Shown: in pieces, positions 1 to 6,094 of the stretch
Position numbering within the stretch: position 1 is the stretch's first letter
Layout: the number at the start of each line of letters is the position of its first letter
Assembly: GCA_030594905.1 (NCBI GenBank)
Contig: JAUVEF010000024.1
Location: 1-10,637, forward strand
DNA from: Methanosarcinales archaeon
GTDB taxonomy: Archaea; Halobacteriota; Methanosarcinia; Methanosarcinales; Methanogasteraceae
Direction of reading: 5' to 3'
Length of the DNA stretch: 10,637 nucleotides
Notes under the pieces: generated by a model
The model's database searches: none
What the model was told of the DNA's origin: nothing
Seen by the model: the letters and a program-made list of their open reading frames with translations, nothing else
Translations under genes and position numbers: made by a program

Positions 1-1056
1 GAAGGGGCTGGCGCGGACGTCTTCTCTGACGGCGAACTCTATGCAGCACTCCTCGCAGGCATTCCGCCTGATCGGATTCTTTTTAATGGTAATTCAAAGA
101 CGTTAAACGAGCTACAGATGGCAATTGATGCCGGAGTGCGCGTCTCTATGGATTCGCTGCACGAACTGTATGCACTCTCTGATCTCGCTGTCAAATCCGG
201 CAAAACGATGGATGTTGCATTCAGGGTCAACCCGGACGTCTCTCCTGACACCCATCCGAAGATCGCAACCGGTCTTGCAGCATCCAAGTTTGGAATCGGG
301 TACGCTGACGTGGTGAAAGCGTACAAGGAGGCAAAAAAACTCAGAGGGGTGCGCCCGGTCGGCATCCACTGTCACATCGGCTCACAGATCATCGATGTTG
401 CTCCTTTTGGCGAGGCGGTCGAAAAGATGATGGATCTGGTAGAACAGATCACGAGACTCGGCGTTGATCTCAAATTTGTTGATCTCGGGGGTGGGCTTGG
501 CATCCCGTACCAGAAGGAGATGGAAACGCCAGAACCACGCGATCTTGCTGGCGCAATCCTTCCAACGTTTAACGAGCGCTCGAAAAGTCTTGGAATATCT
601 CCAAAACTGATACTTGAACCGGGCAGATACATCGTCGGCGATGCAAGCATTCTTCTCACGGGTGTAAATACTATAAAAAAGGCGGCAAAGACTTTTGTGG
701 GCGTGGATTCGGGACTCAATCTGCTGGTCCGCCCTGCGATGTATGATGCGCACCACGAGGTGGTTGTTGCGAACAAAGCTGATCTTGACGGGACGGAAAC
801 GTATGATATCGTGGGACCGATCTGCGAATCAGGAGATGTCATTGCAAGGAATCGTAAACTGCCACCAATCGAACCTGGCGACGTGGTTGCCGTGCTCGAT
901 GTTGGTGCGTACGGGTTTTCCATGAGTTCCCAGTATAACGGGCGCTGCCGGTGTGCAGAGGTTCTGATCAGCGCGGGTAAGGTAGACCTAATACGCGGAC
1001 AGGAGAGTTACGGAGACCTGATCGCGAAACAGGTCGTGCCAGCAAGGCTGCTTTAG
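1..1056 (+). CDS. lysA: Diaminopimelate decarboxylase, 5'-truncated by window edge
   Basis: This enzyme is PLP-dependent and decarboxylates meso-diaminopimelate to L-lysine, the last step of the DAP lysine pathway, in the cytoplasm. Frame 1 is open from the first base, so 351 C-terminal residues are visible. The family is usually about 420-440 residues, so roughly 70-90 are missing, including the YAxKAN-type segment with the Schiff-base lysine. Visible family motifs, numbered from the window edge, are HCHIGSQ (123-129), the glycine-rich phosphate-binding VDLGGGLG (160-167), EPGRY (206-210), the active-site CESGD (Cys275) and GAYGFSMSSQYN (302-313), whose Tyr contacts PLP. The order and spacing fit a group IV (alanine-racemase-fold) decarboxylase. 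Arginine and ornithine decarboxylases share the fold, but the CESGD context and HCHIGSQ favour DAP decarboxylase. The next gene starts 25 bases downstream on the same strand, suggesting one operon. No frameshift is seen. Confidence 0.95.
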   Translation, partial: EGAGADVFSDGELYAALLAGIPPDRILFNGNSKTLNELQMAIDAGVRVSMDSLHELYALSDLAVKSGKTMDVAFRVNPDVSPDTHPKIATGLAASKFGIGYADVVKAYKEAKKLRGVRPVGIHCHIGSQIIDVAPFGEAVEKMMDLVEQITRLGVDLKFVDLGGGLGIPYQKEMETPEPRDLAGAILPTFNERSKSLGISPKLILEPGRYIVGDASILLTGVNTIKKAAKTFVGVDSGLNLLVRPAMYDAHHEVVVANKADLDGTETYDIVGPICESGDVIARNRKLPPIEPGDVVAVLDVGAYGFSMSSQYNGRCRCAEVLISAGKVDLIRGQESYGDLIAKQVVPARLL

Positions 1057-1081
1057 GCGACTGTATGGTCGATCCTGATCT

Positions 1082-2098
1082 ATGCTGACCATCGACGGCT
1101 CGTTTGGAGAGGGCGGTGGGCAGATCCTGCGCACATCTGTTGCCATGGCTGCGATTACGAAAACGCCCGTTGAGATTATCCATATTCGCAAAAACCGCCC
1201 AAAACCAGGGCTTTCGGCTCAGCACCTGACAGCAATTAGGGTGATGACTGAACTTACGGGGGCTGATATAACAGGCGATGAGATTAGGTCCACAGAACTG
1301 ACATTCATCCCAGGCGAGATCATCGGCGGGACGTATCGCATGGATATCGGCACAGCCGGTAGTATTTCGCTCCTTCTCCAGTGTCTGATCCCTGTTGCAC
1401 TCCATGCTCCAGATACGGTCGTCCTTGACATCACAGGCGGCACCGACGTGAAATGGAGCCCGCCAATCGACCACCTGCGCCACATACTGTTGCCTGCGCT
1501 CGCGCTGATGGGGTGTAATGTAAACATCGAGGTTATGAGGCGAGGCTATTACCCGCGCGGGGGTGGGCGTGTCCGGGTTGTTATCGAGCCATCCGGGATT
1601 TCCGGTGCCGATTTTTTCGAAAAAACTTCCGGTACGGTTCATGGCTGCTCGCACTCGTCAAGGCTCCCTGAACACGTCGCAAAAAGGCAGCGTAGTGCGG
1701 CTATCGCCAGACTGCATGATCATGGGTATGATGTTAAGATCGATACTGCTACCACGGTGACGTCCCGGGGAAAGGGTGTTGCATCAACAGGCAGCGGAAT
1801 TACGCTCTGGTGCGGTCATATCGGTGGATCTGCGCTCGGGGAGCCTGGGAAACCCGCCGAGGTGGTTGGATCTGATGCAGCAGATGATATTATTAAAGAA
1901 CTCGACTCTAAAGCCGCGGTGGATATTTATCTGGCAGATCAACTGATTCCGTACATGGCTATGGCGAAATCCGGATCGTTCACCACGCGGGAGCTATCAC
2001 TCCACGCAAAAACAAATATCCGGGTAAGCGAGCAATTTACAGATGCCAGATTCTACATAAAGCCGTCAGAGCGTATTGTCAGAGTTGTTTGCCGGTAA
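1082..2098 (+). CDS. rtcA: RNA 3'-terminal phosphate cyclase
   Basis: RtcA is a cytoplasmic ligase-like enzyme that uses ATP to convert an RNA 3'-phosphate to a 2',3'-cyclic phosphate through a covalent enzyme-AMP intermediate. The 338-residue product matches the usual family length. Signatures seen in order are GEGGGQILR near residue 8, the arginine-rich RKNRPKPGLSAQHL near 36-49, GGTDVKWSPP near 119-128, RGYYPRGGG near 154-162, and the C-terminal SLHAKTN, where His308 corresponds to the adenylated histidine of the bacterial enzyme. All key residues are present, so it should be active. The ATG at 1082 places the first beta strand (MLTIDGS) exactly where family members begin. Only a weak TGATC-like element precedes it. 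The 25-base gap after lysA suggests co-transcription. No rtcB or rtcR partner is visible, so the role is general RNA end processing rather than a recognisable repair cluster. Confidence 0.96.
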   Translation: MLTIDGSFGEGGGQILRTSVAMAAITKTPVEIIHIRKNRPKPGLSAQHLTAIRVMTELTGADITGDEIRSTELTFIPGEIIGGTYRMDIGTAGSISLLLQCLIPVALHAPDTVVLDITGGTDVKWSPPIDHLRHILLPALALMGCNVNIEVMRRGYYPRGGGRVRVVIEPSGISGADFFEKTSGTVHGCSHSSRLPEHVAKRQRSAAIARLHDHGYDVKIDTATTVTSRGKGVASTGSGITLWCGHIGGSALGEPGKPAEVVGSDAADDIIKELDSKAAVDIYLADQLIPYMAMAKSGSFTTRELSLHAKTNIRVSEQFTDARFYIKPSERIVRVVCR

Positions 2099-2127
2099 TG
2101 GCAGCGTATATTCCAGTGATCGATACA

Positions 2128-2132
2128 TTTTT
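2128..2132 (+). terminator. Possible oligo-T terminator after rtcA
   Basis: A run of five T lies 30 bases after the rtcA stop, followed by CTTAA. Archaeal RNA polymerase commonly terminates at short U-rich tracts without a hairpin. This fits the change from the lysA-rtcA unit to the CBS gene. Only the T-run is seen; the function is inferred. Confidence 0.25.
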
Positions 2133-2261
2133 CTTAACTGGCGTGTAATATAGTATTAACTGGTTGTGGGCAGTCCAATCAAGATACTATATCTGGTTTG
2201 GTGCAACTGTGGGCTGCGTACAACCGGGGGATGCAGTTCCCGAGTATACAGACCGACAACG

Positions 2262-2266
2262 GGTGA
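2262..2266 (+). promoter_or_regulatory. GGTGA ribosome-binding site fixing the CBS gene start
   Basis: GGTGA is a strong archaeal Shine-Dalgarno sequence. It sits 5 bases before the ATG at 2272 and 8 before the ATG at 2275. The reading frame stays open upstream to a TTG at 2164, but the extra 36 or so residues do not resemble a CBS protein. The ribosome-binding site therefore supports the shorter protein. Confidence 0.7.
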
Positions 2267-2271
2267 TGAAT

Positions 2272-2700
2272 ATGATGAAATCATGTGAAAAATTGATCCG
2301 TGACGTGATGACGCGCGGAGTAGTAACCGCATCTGCCGAGACGTTGCTTAAGGACATCGCAGAGAAGATGACCAACCAGCATCTATCAGGAGTGGCAGTG
2401 ATTGGTGAACACGGGGATGTGCTCGGTTTCATATCAGAGATGGATATAATCAGGGTGCTTGGCAAACCGAATCCCGAACAGCTGTCTGCAGAGGATGTTA
2501 TGTCTCCGTACCTGATTGCGATTGCGCCGAATGCCACCCTCAAACAGGCAGCAAGAGCCATGACCGAGCGAGGCACACACCGGTTACTTATACTGTCAGA
2601 GAAAGGTGTTGGCGCATCGCAGCGACCTGTTGGAATACTGAGTGCAAGCGACATTATACGCGAGGTTGCGCAGGCAAACAAGTCTCATATCGAACACTGA
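2272..2700 (+). CDS. Two-CBS-domain protein
   Basis: This is a small stand-alone protein of 142 residues made of a tandem CBS pair (Bateman module). CBS pairs bind adenine nucleotides or S-adenosylmethionine and act as energy or metabolite sensors; the ligand here cannot be told. CBS1 is about residues 9-65 (IRDVMTRGVVTA, then GVAVIGEHGDVLGFISEMDIIRVL). CBS2 is about 76-137 (AEDVMSPYLIAIAPNATL, then RPVGILSASDIIREV). Both end in the typical VLGFxSExDII / VGILSASDII strand-helix, and the two DVM starts are well conserved. There are no membrane, DNA-binding or enzymatic segments, so it probably acts on a partner protein. The start was chosen by the GGTGA site just upstream; the ATG at 2275 is equally possible. 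The 3' end overlaps the convergent amidohydrolase gene by 16 bases. TATA-like AT-rich stretches near 2145-2152 and 2186-2193 could drive it independently of rtcA. Confidence 0.9.
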   Translation: MMKSCEKLIRDVMTRGVVTASAETLLKDIAEKMTNQHLSGVAVIGEHGDVLGFISEMDIIRVLGKPNPEQLSAEDVMSPYLIAIAPNATLKQAARAMTERGTHRLLILSEKGVGASQRPVGILSASDIIREVAQANKSHIEH

Positions 2701-3851
2701 CTGCGGGTGATGCCGCCGGAACAGAATAGAATGTCCCCTGCTCTTGCACGACGCACCACGCTTCTGAGGATGTTTCTTGCACCCACAAGGTTGTAAGAAT
2801 CCTTATCAAGTACCATCACCTTCGCATCTAACCCCCTTTCGATGGTCCCGCAGTTTAGACCGAGTGCGAGCGCACCAGACCTGGTACACATCCCAAGCAC
2901 CTGCTGCTCGCTCAGAGTGAAGACTGAAGACAAAAAGCGCATCTCTGCAAACATATCCACCGAATTAAACATCACGTTGTCGGTTCCGGCGGCAACTGTC
3001 ACATCCGCAGCAAACATCGTCTCAACCGGCGGCATGCCAACCCTGGTCAGGAGATTCGATTGCAAACAGACCACAACCGGGATATTCTGATCAGAAACCC
3101 GGCAAAGGTCATCAGTCGATGCGTGCGTCAGATGTATCAGGAGACTTGGGTTTAGCGCTAGCGCATCTTTGATATCTGTCGAATTGAGTTCACCTGCATG
3201 GATCGCAAACCTGCCGCCGTATTTCGTTGTGCACTCCGCGATTGCCGCTGCGACCCCGTCTTCGTAATCACTCGTGCTACTGATTCCTATACCATCCGCG
3301 CAGCCAAGGATCGAGCCGATCTCATCTTCAAGGTCAGTCACGCCCTTCATGTCTGCATCATCGCTGCCATATATGCCATCATTATCATCATCTCCATCAT
3401 CACCGCCAGCACCAGTCGGTCTGCCAAAGATCACCGCATCCACATGAGTGCAGCTTGACGCCTGTTGCAGTGCATGCACCCCGCGCAAGCCCCCTTCCCT
3501 GAAATCAGCGAATGCGCAGGTGCCGGTTGCAGCCATATCATGAATGCTTGCTCGCATCGCCCGCACAAGATCGTGCGTGTCAGTTGTGCGTAATACCCGG
3601 TGCTTGAGTCCATCGGGCGGTTGCACGAGACTGGCAAGATCAGTGACCTGGGGGTCTTTTAGCACCGAATCGCCGATGTGCGTGTGTGCATTCACAAAAC
3701 ATGGCACGATGATCCCGTGTGCCCGCGCGTCCACAGGTCCCGATTCTTCGCAAACCTCTATGATAACACCATCACGGATACAGATGTAGCCTTCTGTCAC
3801 CTCAAAATTGTCACCGCAGAGAATGCTTCCAGAGAGCAAATATTCTTCCAT
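2685..3851 (-). CDS. Metal-dependent amidohydrolase (cytosine deaminase / SsnA-like family)
   Basis: This is a TIM-barrel hydrolase of the amidohydrolase superfamily (COG0402-like), 388 residues from the ATG. Metal and catalytic residues are in the expected order: NAHTH with His56 and His58, HAGE with His218 and Glu221, HLTH with His240/His243, and AGTDN with Asp291. The HxxE pattern is typical of enzymes that deaminate cyclic amidines such as adenosine derivatives, S-adenosylhomocysteine/methylthioadenosine, or triazines, but the actual substrate cannot be read from the sequence. The N-terminal (1-50) and C-terminal (about 335-388) parts form the usual small beta-sandwich of the family. The start is ATG at 3851, sharing its A with the TGA of the upstream gene (TGATG), a sign of translational coupling; a GTG at 3854 is possible. 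An odd feature is an Asp-rich insert at residues 150-167. The gene ends inside the convergent CBS gene. Confidence 0.88.
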   Translation of the reverse strand: MEEYLLSGSILCGDNFEVTEGYICIRDGVIIEVCEESGPVDARAHGIIVPCFVNAHTHIGDSVLKDPQVTDLASLVQPPDGLKHRVLRTTDTHDLVRAMRASIHDMAATGTCAFADFREGGLRGVHALQQASSCTHVDAVIFGRPTGAGGDDGDDDNDGIYGSDDADMKGVTDLEDEIGSILGCADGIGISSTSDYEDGVAAAIAECTTKYGGRFAIHAGELNSTDIKDALALNPSLLIHLTHASTDDLCRVSDQNIPVVVCLQSNLLTRVGMPPVETMFAADVTVAAGTDNVMFNSVDMFAEMRFLSSVFTLSEQQVLGMCTRSGALALGLNCGTIERGLDAKVMVLDKDSYNLVGARNILRSVVRRARAGDILFCSGGITRSQCSI

Positions 3852-4531
3852 CACGATTTGGTTTCTCTGATAATATCATTGATGCGGTCTCTGGCACCGC
3901 TCCGGATCCTGCCGTCAACTTTGTCCCCGATACTTTCAAGTGCATCAATAACGCTCCTGTCCTGCGCATCCGGAAGCTCGATGCCAGCCAGCCGCTCAAG
4001 CAGCTGATAGACCAAAAAAAGGTACGAATCCGGTTCGTCGGTGATGCTGATCGAATCGTTGTCCGCTCTGGTTAGTTTCATCGTGATGCTTCGCGGTGTG
4101 CCGGTTTCGTCGTAATTGGTAGTGAAATATGTCTGTTTCAGTCCGTCGGGCTGCTCCAGACAGATCACCGCATCCTCTGCTCGTGCACCATAGAGTGAAA
4201 CAAGATAGCGGAGAAACGTAAGAACCCGCTCAGGCACGCCTATCTGCCCATACTCGGCAATCACCATTGAATCATTGGTAAATAGCGGAAACGCTATTGT
4301 CTGCTCGACCGCCTCATCAAACGCCAGGGCAAGAGCCATCGCAAGATCATCGCGTGTGCCATCATCGATCTCTCGCAAGTGATATTCAATCAGATCTCGG
4401 ACGCTCCTCCCCCCAGGGTCGTTTTTCAGGATCTTTGCGATTGCAGCCCCGCCTTGCTTTATGGTTTTGTCCAGTTCCGGGGTGAAGACCGCTCTTGTAT
4501 CATTGCCGGTTTTTATTTTCCTTACCATCAT
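3851..4531 (-). CDS. Protein of unknown function, coupled to amidohydrolase
   Basis: I do not recognise this 226-residue protein. It appears soluble: there is no signal peptide or hydrophobic segment long enough for a membrane. It is rich in charged residues and has one Cys (in VICLEQPDG). The N-terminal 60 residues are helical and basic-to-mixed (DKTIKQGGAAIAKILK). The middle contains an aromatic/hydrophobic block (TFLRYLVSLYG) and a beta-like stretch (QTYFTTNYDETGTP, then SITMKLTRADND). The C-terminal third is acidic and helical, ending DRINDIIRETKS. Codon use and base composition resemble the neighbours, and the frame is undisturbed over 680 bases, so it is a real gene. Its TGA overlaps the ATG of the amidohydrolase (TGATG), so the two are very probably translated together and may work in one pathway. 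Possible starts are ATG at 4531, ATG at 4528 (AGGGA 4 bases upstream) or TTG at 4543. A TATA-like element near 4560-4569 would give a very short leader. Confidence 0.8.
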   Translation of the reverse strand: MMVRKIKTGNDTRAVFTPELDKTIKQGGAAIAKILKNDPGGRSVRDLIEYHLREIDDGTRDDLAMALALAFDEAVEQTIAFPLFTNDSMVIAEYGQIGVPERVLTFLRYLVSLYGARAEDAVICLEQPDGLKQTYFTTNYDETGTPRSITMKLTRADNDSISITDEPDSYLFLVYQLLERLAGIELPDAQDRSVIDALESIGDKVDGRIRSGARDRINDIIRETKS

Positions 4532-4559
4532 ATCCCTGATCAAAATTGTGCCGCGTGTA

Positions 4560-4569
4560 CATAAAAATA
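4560..4569 (-). promoter_or_regulatory. Putative TATA box for the unknown gene/amidohydrolase pair
   Basis: On the minus strand the sequence reads TATTTTTATG, close to the archaeal TATA consensus. It lies about 30 bases before the candidate ATGs at 4531/4528, so transcription would begin almost at the start codon. This would be a leaderless or near-leaderless message, which agrees with the lack of a strong ribosome-binding site. Position and match are seen; promoter activity is inferred. Confidence 0.4.
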
Positions 4570-4648
4570 CCTGCCAGCGCGCCGCAACCCGTTCTGACGA
4601 GCAACGTTTTTACATGGGTTTCGTCAAAACGGGATACCGGATGAAAAA

Positions 4649-4690
4649 CGATTTTTTCACAAAAAATCGAGTAAGAAATGCCCTCCGGGC
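4649..4690 (-). repeat. Two-hairpin dispersed repeat, copy D (inverted relative to 5807-5985)
   Basis: Read on the minus strand this copy has a small head hairpin (GCCC-GGA-GGGC, 4680-4690), the linker ATTTCTTACTCG, and a 9-bp perfect tail stem (4649-4657 with 4661-4669) closed by a 3-base loop. It matches the reverse complement of 5944-5985 at 39 of 42 positions. Its head and linker match copy A (5807-5829) at 22 of 23 positions. It lies between two divergently transcribed genes, so it cannot be a terminator for either. Confidence 0.85.
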
Positions 4691-4700
4691 GGGGGCTGGC

Positions 4701-4754
4701 GATATACGTTTTCGTAAAGGAAAATGGTGCATATAGTGACCGGATGTTATAGGG
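4701..4754 (+). promoter_or_regulatory. Putative promoter and ribosome-binding site of the TauE gene
   Basis: Two TATA-like stretches, GATATACG at 4701-4708 and GCATATAG at 4729-4736, precede the gene. AGGG at 4751-4754 lies 8 bases before the ATG at 4763. The first TATA would leave a leader long enough to include AGGG; the second would give a near-leaderless message. This is inferred from pattern only. Confidence 0.35.
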
Positions 4755-4762
4755 TATATATC

Positions 4763-5512
4763 ATGAAAAAGCCCAATCTGCTACTTCTTGGTCTGGTCGT
4801 AGGGTTCTGTAGCGCTGCTATGGGCATCGGTGGAGGGGCAATTCTGGTTTCCGCATTGATCCTCTCATTTAATTACGACATAAAGAGAGCCATCGGTGTT
4901 TCATTAGCAATAATAGTTCCTACTGCTTTTGTTGGAATAATAGCGCACTATGTCATAGAAAGCAGCAATATCAAATTCTTTATCGTGTTATTTATCGTTG
5001 CAGGCTCGATCATCGGTGCAAAGTTTGGTGCTGAACTGGCAAATAAGATGCATGTCAAACTGCTAACAAAATTATTCGCCTTTCTCTTATTTTTTATGGG
5101 ATTAAAATTAGCAGGGATAATAAATTTTCCTGCCGAGACGGTTTCAAATACCAGTGCATACCCCTTTCTGGTGATTCTGGGTCTAATCGCAGGTTCGGCT
5201 TCTGCCCTATTTGGCATCGGTGGCGGCGTGATAATGGTTCCAATGCTAAGCCTTTTCTTCGGACTGTCGATACACGAAGCAGTCGCCACTTCACTAACGG
5301 TTATTCTACCAACCACCCTCGCAGGAGCGATATTCCACAAGAAATTTAATAACATAGACACCGACGCAATAAAATTCCTGATCCCCACATCGCTGATCGG
5401 AGCCATTTTCGGCGCCATCGTTGCAAATATCCTGCCTGCGATCACATTAAAAATCGTTTTTGGAATTTTCATGATCTTGTGCTCGATCAATATTTTCATG
5501 CACAAAGAATGA
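4763..5512 (+). CDS. Sulfite exporter TauE/SafE-family membrane transporter
   Basis: This is an integral membrane protein of the TauE/SafE (DUF81) family, 249 residues. The family is implicated in export of sulfite, sulfoacetate or other organosulfur anions; the substrate here is unknown. The internal two-fold repeat typical of the family is clear. Half one has SAAMGIGGGAILVSAL (17-32) followed by GVSLAIIVPT (45-54). Half two has SALFGIGGGVIMVPML (147-162) followed by ATSLTVILPTT (175-185), offset by about 130 residues. Some seven to eight hydrophobic segments can be counted, with short polar loops such as NKMHVKLLTK and HKKFNNIDTD. The start is ATG at 4763, because it directly precedes the first membrane segment (MKKPNLLLLG) and has AGGG 8 bases upstream; the 13-codon upstream extension looks non-coding. 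The gene is clearly more AT-rich than lysA, rtcA or the sensor gene and is flanked by inverted repeat copies, consistent with acquisition by transfer. No sulfur-metabolism gene is adjacent. Confidence 0.9.
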   Translation: MKKPNLLLLGLVVGFCSAAMGIGGGAILVSALILSFNYDIKRAIGVSLAIIVPTAFVGIIAHYVIESSNIKFFIVLFIVAGSIIGAKFGAELANKMHVKLLTKLFAFLLFFMGLKLAGIINFPAETVSNTSAYPFLVILGLIAGSASALFGIGGGVIMVPMLSLFFGLSIHEAVATSLTVILPTTLAGAIFHKKFNNIDTDAIKFLIPTSLIGAIFGAIVANILPAITLKIVFGIFMILCSINIFMHKE

Positions 5513-5806
5513 TGTATCGGCTCGTTTCGCTCATTACACAAATTTACACCCGCATAATCTATTTATTACACTTAAAAATTTGAATTATTCCATATAAATT
5601 ACATTTATGCCCTTGTTTTTTAGTCTGTTGGTAAAAAGCGCAGTTTATGCCGTATGCTCGAGTATAACCACAAGATTGCACAGATTTCTACAAGAAAGAC
5701 CACCCTCTTCTTGTGTTAATCGCGTGGTTTTTTCACGGTATATGCACTATAGCGTCCAGTCACTCTACACACCATTTCATCTACGAAAAAGTATACCGCC
5801 AGCCCT
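5513..5806. other. AT-rich intergenic stretch without a convincing gene
   Basis: This is downstream of the TauE gene. It is AT-rich, with a T6 run at 5616-5621 that could terminate TauE transcription. A 15-base element (5713-5727, GTGTTAATCGCGTGG) recurs nearly identically at 5986-5999 (GTGTTAATCCGTGG), so this stretch may contain decayed copies of the same repeat family as 5807-6046. Open frames here run on into the repeats and have no recognisable protein features. Confidence 0.5.
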
Positions 5807-5880
5807 GCCCGAAGGGCATTTCTTACTCGCAAACTATTCACCAAACTTTTCACAAAAGTTTGATCAAAAACTGGCTTCCA
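5807..5880 (+). repeat. Two-hairpin repeat, copy A
   Basis: The head hairpin GCCC-GAA-GGGC is at 5807-5817, followed by the linker ATTTCTTACTCG (5818-5829). Next come two 12-base tandem sub-repeats differing at one position (CAAACTATTCAC at 5830-5841 and CAAACTTTTCAC at 5842-5853). The second forms the 5' arm and loop of a perfect 9-bp stem (5842-5850 with 5854-5862, loop CAC). The tail continues GATCAAAAACTGGCTTCCA. It is the longest of the three tandem copies. Confidence 0.85.
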
Positions 5881-5943
5881 GCCCGGATGGTATTTCCCAC
5901 TCGCAAACTATTCACCAAACTTTTGATCAAAAACGGTCTTCCG
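5881..5943 (+). repeat. Two-hairpin repeat, copy B (deleted tail stem)
   Basis: This copy begins 74 bases after copy A and has the same layout. The head is degenerate (GCCC-GGA-TGGT). The 11 bases CACAAAAGTTT that make the loop and 3' arm of the copy A stem are missing, leaving TTTTGATCAAAA, itself a 12-base palindrome. Otherwise it tracks copy A closely, including the CAAACTATTCAC sub-repeat and the GATCAAAAAC tail. Confidence 0.8.
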
Positions 5944-5985
5944 ACCCGGAGGGCAGTTTTTACTCGATTTTTTGTGAAAAAATCG
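5944..5985 (+). repeat. Two-hairpin repeat, copy C
   Basis: This copy begins 63 bases after copy B. The head is ACCCGGAGGGC, then the linker AGTTTTTACTCG, running straight into a perfect 9-bp stem (5965-5973 with 5977-5985) with loop GTG. It lacks the extra sub-repeat of copies A and B. Its reverse complement equals copy D at 4649-4690 at 39 of 42 positions. Confidence 0.85.
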
Positions 5986-5995
5986 GTGTTAATCC

Positions 5996-6020
5996 GTGGC
6001 TGACAAAAGTTTTTAGCCAC
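5996..6020. terminator. Stem-loop in the convergent intergenic region
   Basis: GTGGCT (5996-6001) pairs with AGCCAC (6015-6020). The stem extends by a G-T and an A-T pair across an A4/T5-rich interior. It sits between the ends of the TauE gene (+) and the sensor gene (-), where a bidirectional terminator would be expected, but it may equally be part of the repeat cluster. Confidence 0.4.
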
Positions 6021-6028
6021 TGATCAAC

Positions 6029-6046
6029 GTGGATTTCATAATCCAC
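6029..6046. terminator. Perfect 7-bp stem, 4-base loop downstream of the sensor gene
   Basis: GTGGATT (6029-6035) pairs with AATCCAC (6040-6046) around a TCAT loop. It lies 49 bases past the stop codon of the minus-strand sensor gene and could end or stabilise its transcript. There is no clean T-run after it on the minus strand, so intrinsic termination is not certain. Confidence 0.4.
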
Positions 6047-6094
6047 CCGCCCCCCAATCCTCTTATTTTGTATGTTATGATAAACTATCGCAGA

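Noticed and set aside
968..1654. Open frame of 228 codons (-) across lysA and rtcA
   Set aside because: It is a shadow of two well-identified genes on the plus strand and has no motif of its own.
2164..2271. N-terminal extension of the CBS protein from TTG at 2164
   Set aside because: The extra residues do not resemble CBS proteins, no ribosome-binding site precedes the TTG, and a strong GGTGA site sits just before the ATGs at 2272/2275.
5807..5985. CRISPR array
   Set aside because: The units are 63-74 bases, directly adjacent and imperfect throughout. There is no short identical repeat alternating with unique spacers, and no cas gene nearby.
5607..6023. Open reading frame of 138 codons (+), with an overlapping frame at 5713-6003
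   Set aside because: Most of it is a translation of the tandem repeats. It has no ribosome-binding site, and the same repeats are read in two frames with similar-looking peptides. It has no recognisable domain. It would probably be called a hypothetical protein by automatic tools, but it is not convincing.
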